This document shows, piece by piece, positions 1 through 6,718 of a stretch of DNA of 12,365 nt. Position numbers and translations under genes: made by a program. The stretch is from an uncultured Spartobacteria bacterium. GTDB taxonomy: Bacteria; Verrucomicrobiota; Verrucomicrobiia; Chthoniobacterales; Terrimicrobiaceae. The stretch is taken from positions 1 through 12,365 of the forward strand of contig CAIWSO010000029.1 of assembly GCA_903915315.1 (NCBI GenBank). Direction: 5' to 3'. The notes under the pieces were generated by a model that was not told where the DNA came from, did not search any database, and was given only the letters and a program-made list of their open reading frames with translations. How positions within the stretch are numbered: position 1 is the stretch's first letter; every line of letters begins with the position of its first letter.

Positions 1-236
1 AGTTCAATGGTGCGTTGAACCTCGCGTGTGCCTTCCTTTTGAACTGTTAAGGATTCCTTGACAGTTGCCTCTCGAGTCAGCTCTCCATCCTCAAAGATGT
101 TGATCAGATGAAGCGAGATATTTTGTTTTGTGGCCTGAAAAAGCTCGGCGATTTAGATTTGGGGAAGCCAGACGGTGCCATCTTGCAGACGTAGATCAAT
201 CTTGGTTACGCCGTCCTCGGTGGTGTAGAGGATCAC
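1..236 (-). pseudogene. RhuM-family protein, 5' part, interrupted by a stop codon and cut by the window edge
   Basis: Reading the minus strand from the GTG at 236-234 gives one continuous frame that closely resembles the start of RhuM (virulence protein RhuM) family proteins: an ILYTTEDGVTKIDLRL segment, then VWLPQ, AELFQATKQNISLHL, an INIFEDGEL segment and LTVQKEGTREVQR. An in-frame TAA at 155-153 sits where family members usually read a glutamine in the 'WLTQAQMAELF' motif, so one C-to-T change of CAA would explain it. The frame continues with family-like sequence to the left edge, so this is a point nonsense mutation and not a frameshift. The GTG overlaps the TGA stop of the KilA-N gene upstream, which suggests translational coupling. 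The biochemical role of RhuM is poorly defined; relatives occur in pathogenicity islands and near restriction-modification loci. A sequencing error cannot be excluded. Confidence 0.75.
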
Positions 237-1099
237 ATCGATGATTGCGTTTCTCCTTCCCCCAAAAGTCGGCGGCTGTATTCACTGGTGAGGATTTCCA
301 TTTGTTCAATCGCAATTCGGTTGAGTTTTTGCAGGCGGAGCGGTTGCTCCATGGCTTCGCTGATGAAGAGGGCATTGAGATTTTCCAGATTGGCGAGGCA
401 CACGAGTTGGGAGGCGTTAGCTTGGTCGCGGATATTGCCTTTCTCGTTCGGATTCGCGTCGCGCCAGTCCTTTGCGGTTTTCCCGAAGAGTGCCATGTTC
501 AGGACATCGGCCTCGCTGGCATAGATCAGGTTGGTTTGTTTTCCGCTGAGTTCGGGTGGGATGAGGTGGGCACGGATGGCGTCGGTATGGATGCGGTAGT
601 TGATCTTGGTGAGGTTCCGCTTCACATCCCAGCCGAGTTGCTTTTGCTCGGCTTCCTGGAGGCGTTGGAATTCCTTGATCAGGTAGAGCTTGAATTCCAC
701 GGACACCCATGAAGCGAACTCGAAGGCGATGTCCTTGTGCGCGAAGGTGCCACCGTAGCGACCTGCTTTGGATTGAATGCCGGTCGCTCCGGTCAACTCG
801 ATCCATTTGGAGGGAGTCATGACAAAGGCGTTGCTTCCCGCATGGTTTTTAACCGTGTCGAATTCCACACGGTTAAAATCCGGATTGTGCAGGATTTCCC
901 AAATACCCAGAAACTCAATTGACGAGCGGGTGCGCATCCAATTCTGAATCACAAACCTTGGATCATCGGCATTCTTGAATTTCGCGATATCTGTCAGCGA
1001 AATGAATTCCTCTTTTTCGATGCGTTGCACGCGGACGGCCTCGCCCAAGCGCGATCTTTCTTCGCTGGAGATGGGTTCGGCATGGATGTTCAATATCAT
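233..1099 (-). CDS. KilA-N domain-containing protein
   Basis: The product has 288 residues. Residues about 31-148 resemble the KilA-N DNA-binding domain: FISLTDIAKF at 32-41, WIELTGATGIQSKAGRYGG at 99-117 and FEFASWVSVEFKLYLIKEF at 126-144. The remaining 140 residues are mostly charged and probably helical, with no recognised catalytic motif. KilA-N proteins are common in large DNA viruses, phages and bacterial accessory islands and are presumed to bind nucleic acid; the cellular role is unknown. The gene is the first of a two-gene unit, its TGA overlapping the GTG of the RhuM-like frame. The ATG is chosen because it is the first in frame and lies inside a perfect palindrome (1096-1110) that could serve autoregulation. 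No Shine-Dalgarno sequence is visible. It does not belong functionally with the sugar genes and looks like an accessory insertion. Confidence 0.85.
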   Translation of the reverse strand: MILNIHAEPISSEERSRLGEAVRVQRIEKEEFISLTDIAKFKNADDPRFVIQNWMRTRSSIEFLGIWEILHNPDFNRVEFDTVKNHAGSNAFVMTPSKWIELTGATGIQSKAGRYGGTFAHKDIAFEFASWVSVEFKLYLIKEFQRLQEAEQKQLGWDVKRNLTKINYRIHTDAIRAHLIPPELSGKQTNLIYASEADVLNMALFGKTAKDWRDANPNEKGNIRDQANASQLVCLANLENLNALFISEAMEQPLRLQKLNRIAIEQMEILTSEYSRRLLGEGETQSSM

Positions 1100-1110
1100 T
1101 CACTGAATGA
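1096..1110. promoter_or_regulatory. Perfect 7+1+7 palindrome over the KilA-N start codon
   Basis: TCATTCA-C-TGAATGA is a perfect inverted repeat with a one-base centre. The KilA-N start codon (CAT on the plus strand, 1097-1099) lies in its left arm. Because the gene encodes a probable DNA-binding protein, the site is a candidate operator for autorepression. An mRNA hairpin hiding the start codon is not possible with a one-base loop, so a protein-binding site is the more likely reading. The function is inferred. Confidence 0.4.
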
Positions 1111-1152
1111 ATCCGCTTGAAGCGCGTCGGGCGGTTCGATAGGGGTTTCTCT

Positions 1153-1169
1153 CCCCCCCCTCCTAAAAT
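1153..1169 (+). promoter_or_regulatory. C8 tract followed by TAAAAT, possible -10 region of the symporter gene
   Basis: In the 88-bp gap between the divergent KilA-N and symporter genes, a run of eight C bases (1153-1160) is followed three bases later by TAAAAT (1164-1169), 18 bases before the symporter ATG. TAAAAT resembles a -10 element, but no good -35 hexamer lies at the right distance. A start near 1176 would give a very short leader, which fits the lack of a ribosome binding site. This is a weak call. Confidence 0.2.
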
Positions 1170-1187
1170 CCCAGACAAAAAACTCTC

Positions 1188-2867
1188 ATGACAACGATCG
1201 ACTGGACCATCATCGCCATTTACCTTCTCGCCGTCGTCGGCCTAGGTGTGGCCGCAGGCTTAATCCACCGCAAAGGCGAAACGGGCGGGGAAAGCGAACA
1301 TTACTTTCTGGCTGGAAACACGCTCACGTGGCCGGTCATCGGCTTGGCGATGTTCGCCGCGAATATTTCCACGGTCCACTTGGTGAGCTTGGCGGAGGCG
1401 GCCTACAAATATGGACTCGTCTTTGGAAATTTCGAGTGGATGGCCGGATGCACCCTCATCATGCTCTCGCTGTTCTTTGCGCCGCTCTACCTGCGTTCGC
1501 GCGTGGCCACACTTCCGGATTTCCTCGAGCGCCGCTTCAATCGCGGCTGCCGCGATGTACTCTCGGTGGTGTCACTCTTTTCAGCGATCGTGCTCCACAT
1601 GGGGGTGGCGCTTTACACAGCCGCATGGGTGCTGAGGGGCATCCTCGGCTTGCAGCCCGGGGCAACCATTTTGGGGATAGATGCCCTGCTGCTTTTCATC
1701 ACAATTCTTGGTCTGCTCACAGGCGCCTACACCATGTATGGCGGTTTGTTGGCCGTGGTTTGGACCGAGAGCGTGCAAACCGTTCTCCTCCTCCTTGGAG
1801 CCTTGGTGATTACTGTTGTCGCCTACATTGAGGTGGGCGGTTGGCATGAAATGGCTCGCACGCTGGCGACAAATCCGCATCCGCTCTCCAATGTCCCCGG
1901 CAGTGGCGTGGACTGGGGAACGGGGAATTTCCTCAACATGGTGCGCGATTCGAGCGACCCGTCAAAACTGGCCTGGTATTCGATCCTGCTCGGCTACCCT
2001 GTCATCGGCCTCTGGTATTGGTGTTGCGACCAGACGATCGTCCAGCGCGTTTTGGCGGCGAAGGATGAGAAACATGCCCGCCTGGGCCCACTTTTCTGCG
2101 CCTTCCTGAAAATTTGGCCCGTGTTCCTGTTTGTGCTTCCCGGCGTGATGTGTGTGGCGTTGGTGCAGAAGGGAGCATTTGGCGGTGCCGCTCCTCAAAC
2201 AGCTGCGGACACCTTTTCCTTCCTCATCATGAACCTTCTTCCTGTGGGACTCAAAGGCTTGGTTGCCGCTGCGATGCTGGCTGCAGCGATGCAAACTTGC
2301 TCCGCCGCGCTGAATTCCACAGCCACGCTTGTCGCCTACGACATTTTCAAGCGCTACAAGCCGGACCTTTCCGGCCACTCGCTCGTCCGCATCGGCAAAT
2401 GGACGACAGTTTTTGGAACATTTCTCGCAATTGCCTCGTCGCCGATCTTTGGCCACTACACCACGATTTTCGAGGGCATGAACAAGCTTATCACTTCTGT
2501 GGCGCCGCCAATCACGGCAGTCTTCGTGGTCGGCGTCTTCTGGTCCCGCCCTGGCGGCAAGGCGGCGTTCATCACGCTCGTCACCGGGATGATTATCGGG
2601 GCTGCGATCCTCTTCCTTGATTGGACTGGTATCTATAGCGGCGACTACATGCTCATGGCTTTTCTATTGTGTGTGCTCTGCATCGCCATCATGGCCGCCT
2701 GCGCTTACATTTTCCCTGAACCGCTCAAGGAGGAGTCCAAGCCGCTGATTTGGGCAAAATGGTCCGAACCGATCCGCCAGCGCTGCGGATCCGGCTTCTC
2801 CGACTATCGCTTGATGTCGGGCCTCGTGTTCGTTATTTTCGTGGTTCTTTACATCGTCTTCCGCTGA
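1188..2867 (+). CDS. Sodium:solute symporter, SGLT-like (SSF family)
   Basis: This 559-residue, very hydrophobic protein has the expected length and multi-helix pattern of the solute:sodium symporter family in the inner membrane. SGLT-type landmarks are visible in order: YFLAGNTLTWP at 39-49, the sodium-site region AANISTVHLV at 57-66, YGGLLAVVWTESVQ at 184-197, WCCDQTIVQRVLAAK at 278-292, and AAMLAAAMQTCSAALNSTAT at 361-380 followed by YDIFKRYKP. The WCxDQxIVQRxLAAK block is characteristic of sugar-transporting SGLT relatives, so sodium-coupled uptake of a sugar or sugar acid is likely, but the substrate cannot be read from sequence. The gene stands alone: divergent from the KilA-N gene with 88 bp between, and convergent with the catabolic operon. 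Co-function with that operon is plausible but inferred. The start ATG has only an A-rich leader and no Shine-Dalgarno sequence. Confidence 0.93.
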   Translation: MTTIDWTIIAIYLLAVVGLGVAAGLIHRKGETGGESEHYFLAGNTLTWPVIGLAMFAANISTVHLVSLAEAAYKYGLVFGNFEWMAGCTLIMLSLFFAPLYLRSRVATLPDFLERRFNRGCRDVLSVVSLFSAIVLHMGVALYTAAWVLRGILGLQPGATILGIDALLLFITILGLLTGAYTMYGGLLAVVWTESVQTVLLLLGALVITVVAYIEVGGWHEMARTLATNPHPLSNVPGSGVDWGTGNFLNMVRDSSDPSKLAWYSILLGYPVIGLWYWCCDQTIVQRVLAAKDEKHARLGPLFCAFLKIWPVFLFVLPGVMCVALVQKGAFGGAAPQTAADTFSFLIMNLLPVGLKGLVAAAMLAAAMQTCSAALNSTATLVAYDIFKRYKPDLSGHSLVRIGKWTTVFGTFLAIASSPIFGHYTTIFEGMNKLITSVAPPITAVFVVGVFWSRPGGKAAFITLVTGMIIGAAILFLDWTGIYSGDYMLMAFLLCVLCIAIMAACAYIFPEPLKEESKPLIWAKWSEPIRQRCGSGFSDYRLMSGLVFVIFVVLYIVFR

Positions 2868-3060
2868 AAATCGAATTGGCGGCGGAACTGCGAAAACAGA
2901 CGGCGATGTCGATGTCGATGGGGTGGATTGCCAAAGAACTCAATGCTGGCGCGCCGAATCGTGTTTGAAACGCTATGAGGAGGTTGCAGGGCAGAGGTGA
3001 AGTTGGAAAAAGAGAATCTTATCTCAATAGGCCGGGCTGTGGGCACTGCTTGCGAACCGT

Positions 3061-4161
3061 TTAGCGTACGACACGTCCTGAGGCGCTTCCGCCCATGAGC
3101 GATTCCACCTCGGCCCGAGAGCTGAAGTTGAGATCGCCCTCGATCGAATGCGCAAGGCACGAGGCCGCAACCGCAAATCGAATGGCCAGTTCCTGACTTT
3201 CGAGACCGGAAGTGGTCAGTGCGAAAACCAGGCCCGCGCCGAAGCTGTCGCCACCACCTACGCGGTCCACAATGTTCCGGATTTCGTAGGGTGCGTACAC
3301 GCCATCCTTGAGTGGGGCAAAGTGCGCCGCGCCTGTGAAGGCCTCGTAGAGCATGGCACCCCAATTGTTGTGCGAGGCAGAAAGACTCTCCCGGAGTGTG
3401 ATGGCGACGTTCGAAACATTCGGGAATTGGCGCACGATTTCCCTCGCCACCTCAGGGTAGCGGTCAATCGCGAGGTGGCCACTATGGATGTCGCTCCCCT
3501 CGGCCTCGATGCCCAAAACATCCGAGGCGTCCTCTTCGTTGGCAATCACCACATCCACATAGGGCAGAATCTCGCGCATGCAACGGCCTGCCAGCGCGGT
3601 CGAGGACGTGCCCTCCTCCCAGCGCCAGAGTTTTTTCCGGAAGTTGAGATCGCACGAAACGGTCAGCCCCGCCGCTTTCGCCGCCTTCACTGCAGCGAGG
3701 GTTGATTCAAACGACAGACGCGACAAAGCGGGCGTGATGCCGGTGGTGTGCAGCCAACTGGCTCCAGCGAAGGCCTCCGTCCAATCGTAGGTCTCCGGGC
3801 CGGACATCGCGATGCTGCTGTGGTCACGGTCGTAAACCACCTGGCTGGGGCGTTGATTGGCGCCTTTTTCGAGAAAATAAAGCCCAAGACGACCGCGATC
3901 GGTCCGGACGATGCGGGTCGTGTCCACTCCAAGCCCCGAGAGGGTTCTCACACAGCCGTCGCCGAGCACATTGCGGGGGAGGGCCGTCACAAAGCGCGCC
4001 CTTCCGCCGAGCATGGCAATCGAGGCCGCGACATTTGCTTCCGCGCCGGCAAAAGTGATTTCCAGAGTCCCGGGCATTGCTTGAGCGAATCGTAGATGGC
4101 CGGGCGTATTCATGCGCCCCATGATTTCTCCGAAGGTGACGATGGTGGGTTGTGGTTTCAT
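3061..4161 (-). CDS. kdgK: 2-dehydro-3-deoxygluconokinase (PfkB family sugar kinase)
   Basis: This cytoplasmic ribokinase-fold enzyme is predicted to phosphorylate 2-keto-3-deoxygluconate (KDG) with ATP to KDPG. The 366-residue protein is slightly longer than typical bacterial KdgK. Visible features are the N-terminal VTFGEIMGRMNTPG (8-21), the sugar-binding FAGAEANVAASIAMLGG (38-54), DLNFRKKLW (171-179) and the PfkB signature DRVGGGDSFGAGLVFAL (299-315), whose D305 is the expected catalytic base next to the anion hole. The GGGD form, instead of GAGD, is frequent in KDG kinases. It is the last gene of the operon, starting 10 nt after the eda stop, and eda encodes the aldolase that would use its product. 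That context supports KDG over other PfkB substrates; 2-keto-3-deoxygalactonate is the main alternative. Confidence 0.88.
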   Translation of the reverse strand: MKPQPTIVTFGEIMGRMNTPGHLRFAQAMPGTLEITFAGAEANVAASIAMLGGRARFVTALPRNVLGDGCVRTLSGLGVDTTRIVRTDRGRLGLYFLEKGANQRPSQVVYDRDHSSIAMSGPETYDWTEAFAGASWLHTTGITPALSRLSFESTLAAVKAAKAAGLTVSCDLNFRKKLWRWEEGTSSTALAGRCMREILPYVDVVIANEEDASDVLGIEAEGSDIHSGHLAIDRYPEVAREIVRQFPNVSNVAITLRESLSASHNNWGAMLYEAFTGAAHFAPLKDGVYAPYEIRNIVDRVGGGDSFGAGLVFALTTSGLESQELAIRFAVAASCLAHSIEGDLNFSSRAEVESLMGGSASGRVVR

Positions 4162-4171
4162 GATGATGGTG

Positions 4172-4822
4172 TTAGAGGGTGAGTTTTTCTGCCGCCTGGC
4201 GTGCGTTCGCAGTGATGGTTTCCCAGTCGCGTTTGCGGATCAGGTCGCGTGGGGCTATCCAAGAACCTCCCACCGCTGGCACATTGTCGAGGGCCAGATA
4301 GCGGGTGAAGTTTTCCACATCGAGGCCGCCCAGCGGTATGTATTCCAGGCCCAAGTGGGCGTAGGGCGCAGCAATCGATTTCAGGTAGGAGATGCCGCCG
4401 GAGGGCTCCGCTGGGAAAAACTTCAAGAGGCGGCAGCCCAAAGCCACGGCGCTCTCGATGTCAGAAGGCGTGGCAATTCCCGGAGCGAAGGGCAGACCGG
4501 CTGCGGCGGCCGCGCGGACGACATCCGGGTTGAGACCGGGGGAGACAGCAAACGCCGCTCCACCTTGGACCGCCTGACCGACCTGCTCGGGAGTGAGCAC
4601 CGTGCCCAGCCCCACGATAACTTCGGGGCAATCCCGACGGATAGCGGCCAGCGATTCCAATGCCGTGGGCGTGCGGAGTGTGAGTTCGATGGTATCGATC
4701 CCGCCCGCGAGCAGCGCGCGAGCCAGCGGCACCGCATCGGTCGGTTCGTCAATAATAACGACCGCCACAATTTTGGCGGCACGGATGCGATCGGCGAGAT
4801 TTTCAGGAAATAGGGTTTTCAT
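4172..4822 (-). CDS. eda: 2-dehydro-3-deoxy-6-phosphogluconate (KDPG) aldolase
   Basis: This class I aldolase splits KDPG to pyruvate and glyceraldehyde 3-phosphate in the cytoplasm. From the ATG at 4822 the product has 216 residues, the normal length for Eda. Visible motifs are IELTLRTPTALE (45-56, with E46 and R50), GLGTVLTPEQ (71-80), FAVSPGLNPD (91-100), PGIATPSD (114-121), and LLKFFPAE (132-139), where K134 is the expected Schiff-base lysine. Phosphate-site glycines appear as PLGGLD (163-168) and GGSW (185-188). The frame is open for 32 more codons upstream, but that stretch overlaps the 3' end of the preceding gene and is not family-like, so the internal ATG is chosen. It sits 28 nt after the amidohydrolase and 10 nt before kdgK. 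Specificity for KDPGal instead of KDPG cannot be excluded. Confidence 0.9.
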   Translation of the reverse strand: MKTLFPENLADRIRAAKIVAVVIIDEPTDAVPLARALLAGGIDTIELTLRTPTALESLAAIRRDCPEVIVGLGTVLTPEQVGQAVQGGAAFAVSPGLNPDVVRAAAAAGLPFAPGIATPSDIESAVALGCRLLKFFPAEPSGGISYLKSIAAPYAHLGLEYIPLGGLDVENFTRYLALDNVPAVGGSWIAPRDLIRKRDWETITANARQAAEKLTL

Positions 4823-4850
4823 GGATTGTATGGTGCTGACGCCGGAAAAA

Positions 4851-5690
4851 TTAGCAGTTCGGGATTTGATAGATGCGCGCCGCGTTGCCGCCCCAGAAAG
4901 CGGCTTGTGCGGCGGCATCCAGATTTTCGGTTAGGTCGGCGCAAACGCGCGTCCACCCGGCATGGTTGGAGCGCAGCAGGGAGACCGGCCAATCGGAGCC
5001 GAACATCACGCGATGCGGACCGAATGCTTCATAAACCGTTTCAAAGTACGGGCGCAGCAATTCAAGGTCCCAGGTTTCTCCGTGCACTTCGGTGAGCATG
5101 CCAGAAACCTTGCAGTTGACATTTTCGCGCTTGGCCAACTCGCGGATGCCGGTTGCCCAATCGGTGTCGAAGTTTCCCGCAATGATGCGTGGCTTGGCGA
5201 TGTGATCGACGACGAAGGGTTGGTTGGGATGCATGTCCACAAACTGGATTGTCTGCGGCAGGTGTTTCCAGAAAATCAGGAGATCGTAAGCGAGATTGTA
5301 TTTTGCGAGGTTGCGGATGCCAGCGTTGAAGTCGGGGCGGAGGACAAAATCATCGTCCGGCTCGTCATGGACGACATGGCGCACACCGCGAAGTTTTGGA
5401 TGCGCGGCGTAGCGCTCCAGAAATGGCTCGCCGGCATTTTCGCAGAGAGGGACCCAGCCGACCACGGCTTTGATGCGCGGATTGGCATCGGCGGTGGCTA
5501 ACAAAAAGTCCGTCTCCGCGGTCATCTGCCTGGCTTGGACTGCGACGCTGCCGTCGATTCCGGATTCATCGAGTGCGGCGTGCAGGTCGGGAGCGAGGAA
5601 GTTGCGGCGGATCACATCGTGCGCTTCGGTCATCCAGACATAGTCGGTGTCGTTGATGGCCCAGAGGTGGTGGTGGCTGTCGATTTTCAT
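4851..5690 (-). CDS. Amidohydrolase family sugar lactonase (L-fuconolactonase/COG3618 type)
   Basis: This 279-residue TIM-barrel protein belongs to the amidohydrolase-2 group that includes L-fucono-1,5-lactonase and L-rhamnono-lactonase. It begins canonically with MKIDSHHHLW, giving the HxH metal pair on strand 1. Further family marks are GVRHVVHDE (102-110), PFVVDHIAKP (158-167), CKVSGM (193-198), MFGSDWPVSLL (229-239) with the conserved aspartate D232, and FWGGNAARIY (265-274). The predicted role is hydrolysis of an aldono-lactone to the open aldonate in the cytoplasm. It lies 54 nt downstream of the aldo-keto reductase that would make the lactone, which matches the dehydrogenase-lactonase pairing known from oxidative L-fucose and L-galactose pathways. 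The substrate is inferred from context; other cyclic esters are possible. Confidence 0.85.
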   Translation of the reverse strand: MKIDSHHHLWAINDTDYVWMTEAHDVIRRNFLAPDLHAALDESGIDGSVAVQARQMTAETDFLLATADANPRIKAVVGWVPLCENAGEPFLERYAAHPKLRGVRHVVHDEPDDDFVLRPDFNAGIRNLAKYNLAYDLLIFWKHLPQTIQFVDMHPNQPFVVDHIAKPRIIAGNFDTDWATGIRELAKRENVNCKVSGMLTEVHGETWDLELLRPYFETVYEAFGPHRVMFGSDWPVSLLRSNHAGWTRVCADLTENLDAAAQAAFWGGNAARIYQIPNC

Positions 5691-5744
5691 AAATCAGTCT
5701 ACTTTGCCCGAGGTTTTTTGATCATGGCGGCGAGGATAGGCAAG

Positions 5745-6710
5745 TTATTTGTCCAACTTCTCAACATCGGCGCCAAAATTCCATTGTTGGTTCATGACGG
5801 GGGCAAGAATGTTTCTCACTTCGGCGAGCAGCGAGGTGTCGTAAGGCTCGCCATACCAAGCGAGGTTGCGCTGCAGCGAGGTGCTGCGGGCGGTGCTGAA
5901 CATCGTGGTGTGGAACGGACTTTGCTGGCAGGCGAACTGGAACGCGAGCTTGGCGATCGAACTGCCATGACTTTCGCAAAATGCGGCGGCCTCGGCGAAG
6001 AGGGCGCGTTCCCCGGCGTTGGCGGGATGCCAGTCGGCGATTTTACCGCCTGTTAGAAGACCACTCGCGAAAGGCGAGGCGTTGATCATGCCGACGTTTT
6101 TGGAGCGGCATGGCTCGACGAGTTCGAGCCCGCGGGTGTCGCTGAGGCAGTAATGATTGTGAGTCAGGATCGCATCGACTGGGGCTTCGGAGATGACGCG
6201 CTGCCAGAGGTCAAGCGGATAGGTGCCCGCGCCCACCGCACCAATGCGGCCCTCTTGCTTGAGGGCGACCAGTGTGGGAAAGCCTTCGGCAAAGGCGCTC
6301 GCGATTTGTGAACCGCCTTGATATTCGAAGTCGTGGAGATGGACGATGTCGAGGTAATCGACGCCGAGGCGCTGCATGCTTTCCTCAAGCCCGGTGCGGA
6401 TTCTTGATGAGGAGAAGTCGAATTCGGCGGCGCCGAAGCTGCCGGGCGCGGTGTATTTGCCGGCCTTGGTAGAGAGGAAATAGCGGTCGCGTGAAATGCC
6501 TTTGAGCGCCTTGCCCAGCACGGTTTCCGCGAGGGTGCCGCCGTAAGCGGGGGCGACGTCGAAGTAGTTGATCCCTGCGTCAAGCGCGGCGTGGACAGCG
6601 CGGATGCCGTCGGCTTCGTCGATATCGCGGAACACACCGCCGAGCGCGGAGGCCCCGAAGCTGAGGCGGGAAACATTGAGTCCGGTTTTTCCAAGTTCGG
6701 CGTAGTCCAT
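5745..6710 (-). CDS. Aldo-keto reductase, L-galactose/L-fucose dehydrogenase-like
   Basis: The 321-residue protein is a full-length NAD(P)-dependent aldo-keto reductase. The catalytic tetrad is complete: D51 and Y56 (NYFDVAPAYGG, 48-58), K82 (STKAGKY, 80-86) and H126 (YLDIVHLHD, 119-127). The opening ELGKTGLNVSRLSFGASALG, the phrase ASPFASGLLTGG and the WHPA motif match the L-galactose/L-fucose/D-arabinose dehydrogenase branch, including plant L-galactose dehydrogenase, more than general oxidoreductases. These enzymes oxidise the anomeric carbon of a free sugar to its lactone. It follows the MDR dehydrogenase by 8 nt and precedes the lactonase gene, so lactone formation is the expected role. 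The choice between L-galactose, L-fucose and related sugars is inferred: the downstream KDG kinase and aldolase favour a sugar with a 6-hydroxyl. Confidence 0.88.
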   Translation of the reverse strand: MDYAELGKTGLNVSRLSFGASALGGVFRDIDEADGIRAVHAALDAGINYFDVAPAYGGTLAETVLGKALKGISRDRYFLSTKAGKYTAPGSFGAAEFDFSSSRIRTGLEESMQRLGVDYLDIVHLHDFEYQGGSQIASAFAEGFPTLVALKQEGRIGAVGAGTYPLDLWQRVISEAPVDAILTHNHYCLSDTRGLELVEPCRSKNVGMINASPFASGLLTGGKIADWHPANAGERALFAEAAAFCESHGSSIAKLAFQFACQQSPFHTTMFSTARSTSLQRNLAWYGEPYDTSLLAEVRNILAPVMNQQWNFGADVEKLDK

Positions 6711-6718
6711 GGCGGGGC

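Noticed and set aside
2868..3060. A bidirectional terminator between the convergent symporter and kdgK genes
   Set aside because: I looked for a stem-loop with flanking A and T runs and found only short, weak stems, so none is annotated. A three-fold CGATGT/CGATGG repeat (2904-2921) and a GGCGCGCC palindrome (2948-2955) are too short to interpret.
4112..4813. Plus-strand frame of 233 codons opposite eda
   Set aside because: It is antisense to the aldolase, whose catalytic motifs are intact; the translation shows no family pattern.
4823..4918. A 32-codon extension of the KDPG aldolase
   Set aside because: It overlaps the 3' end of the lactonase gene and has no family similarity. The inner ATG at 4822 yields the standard 216 residues.
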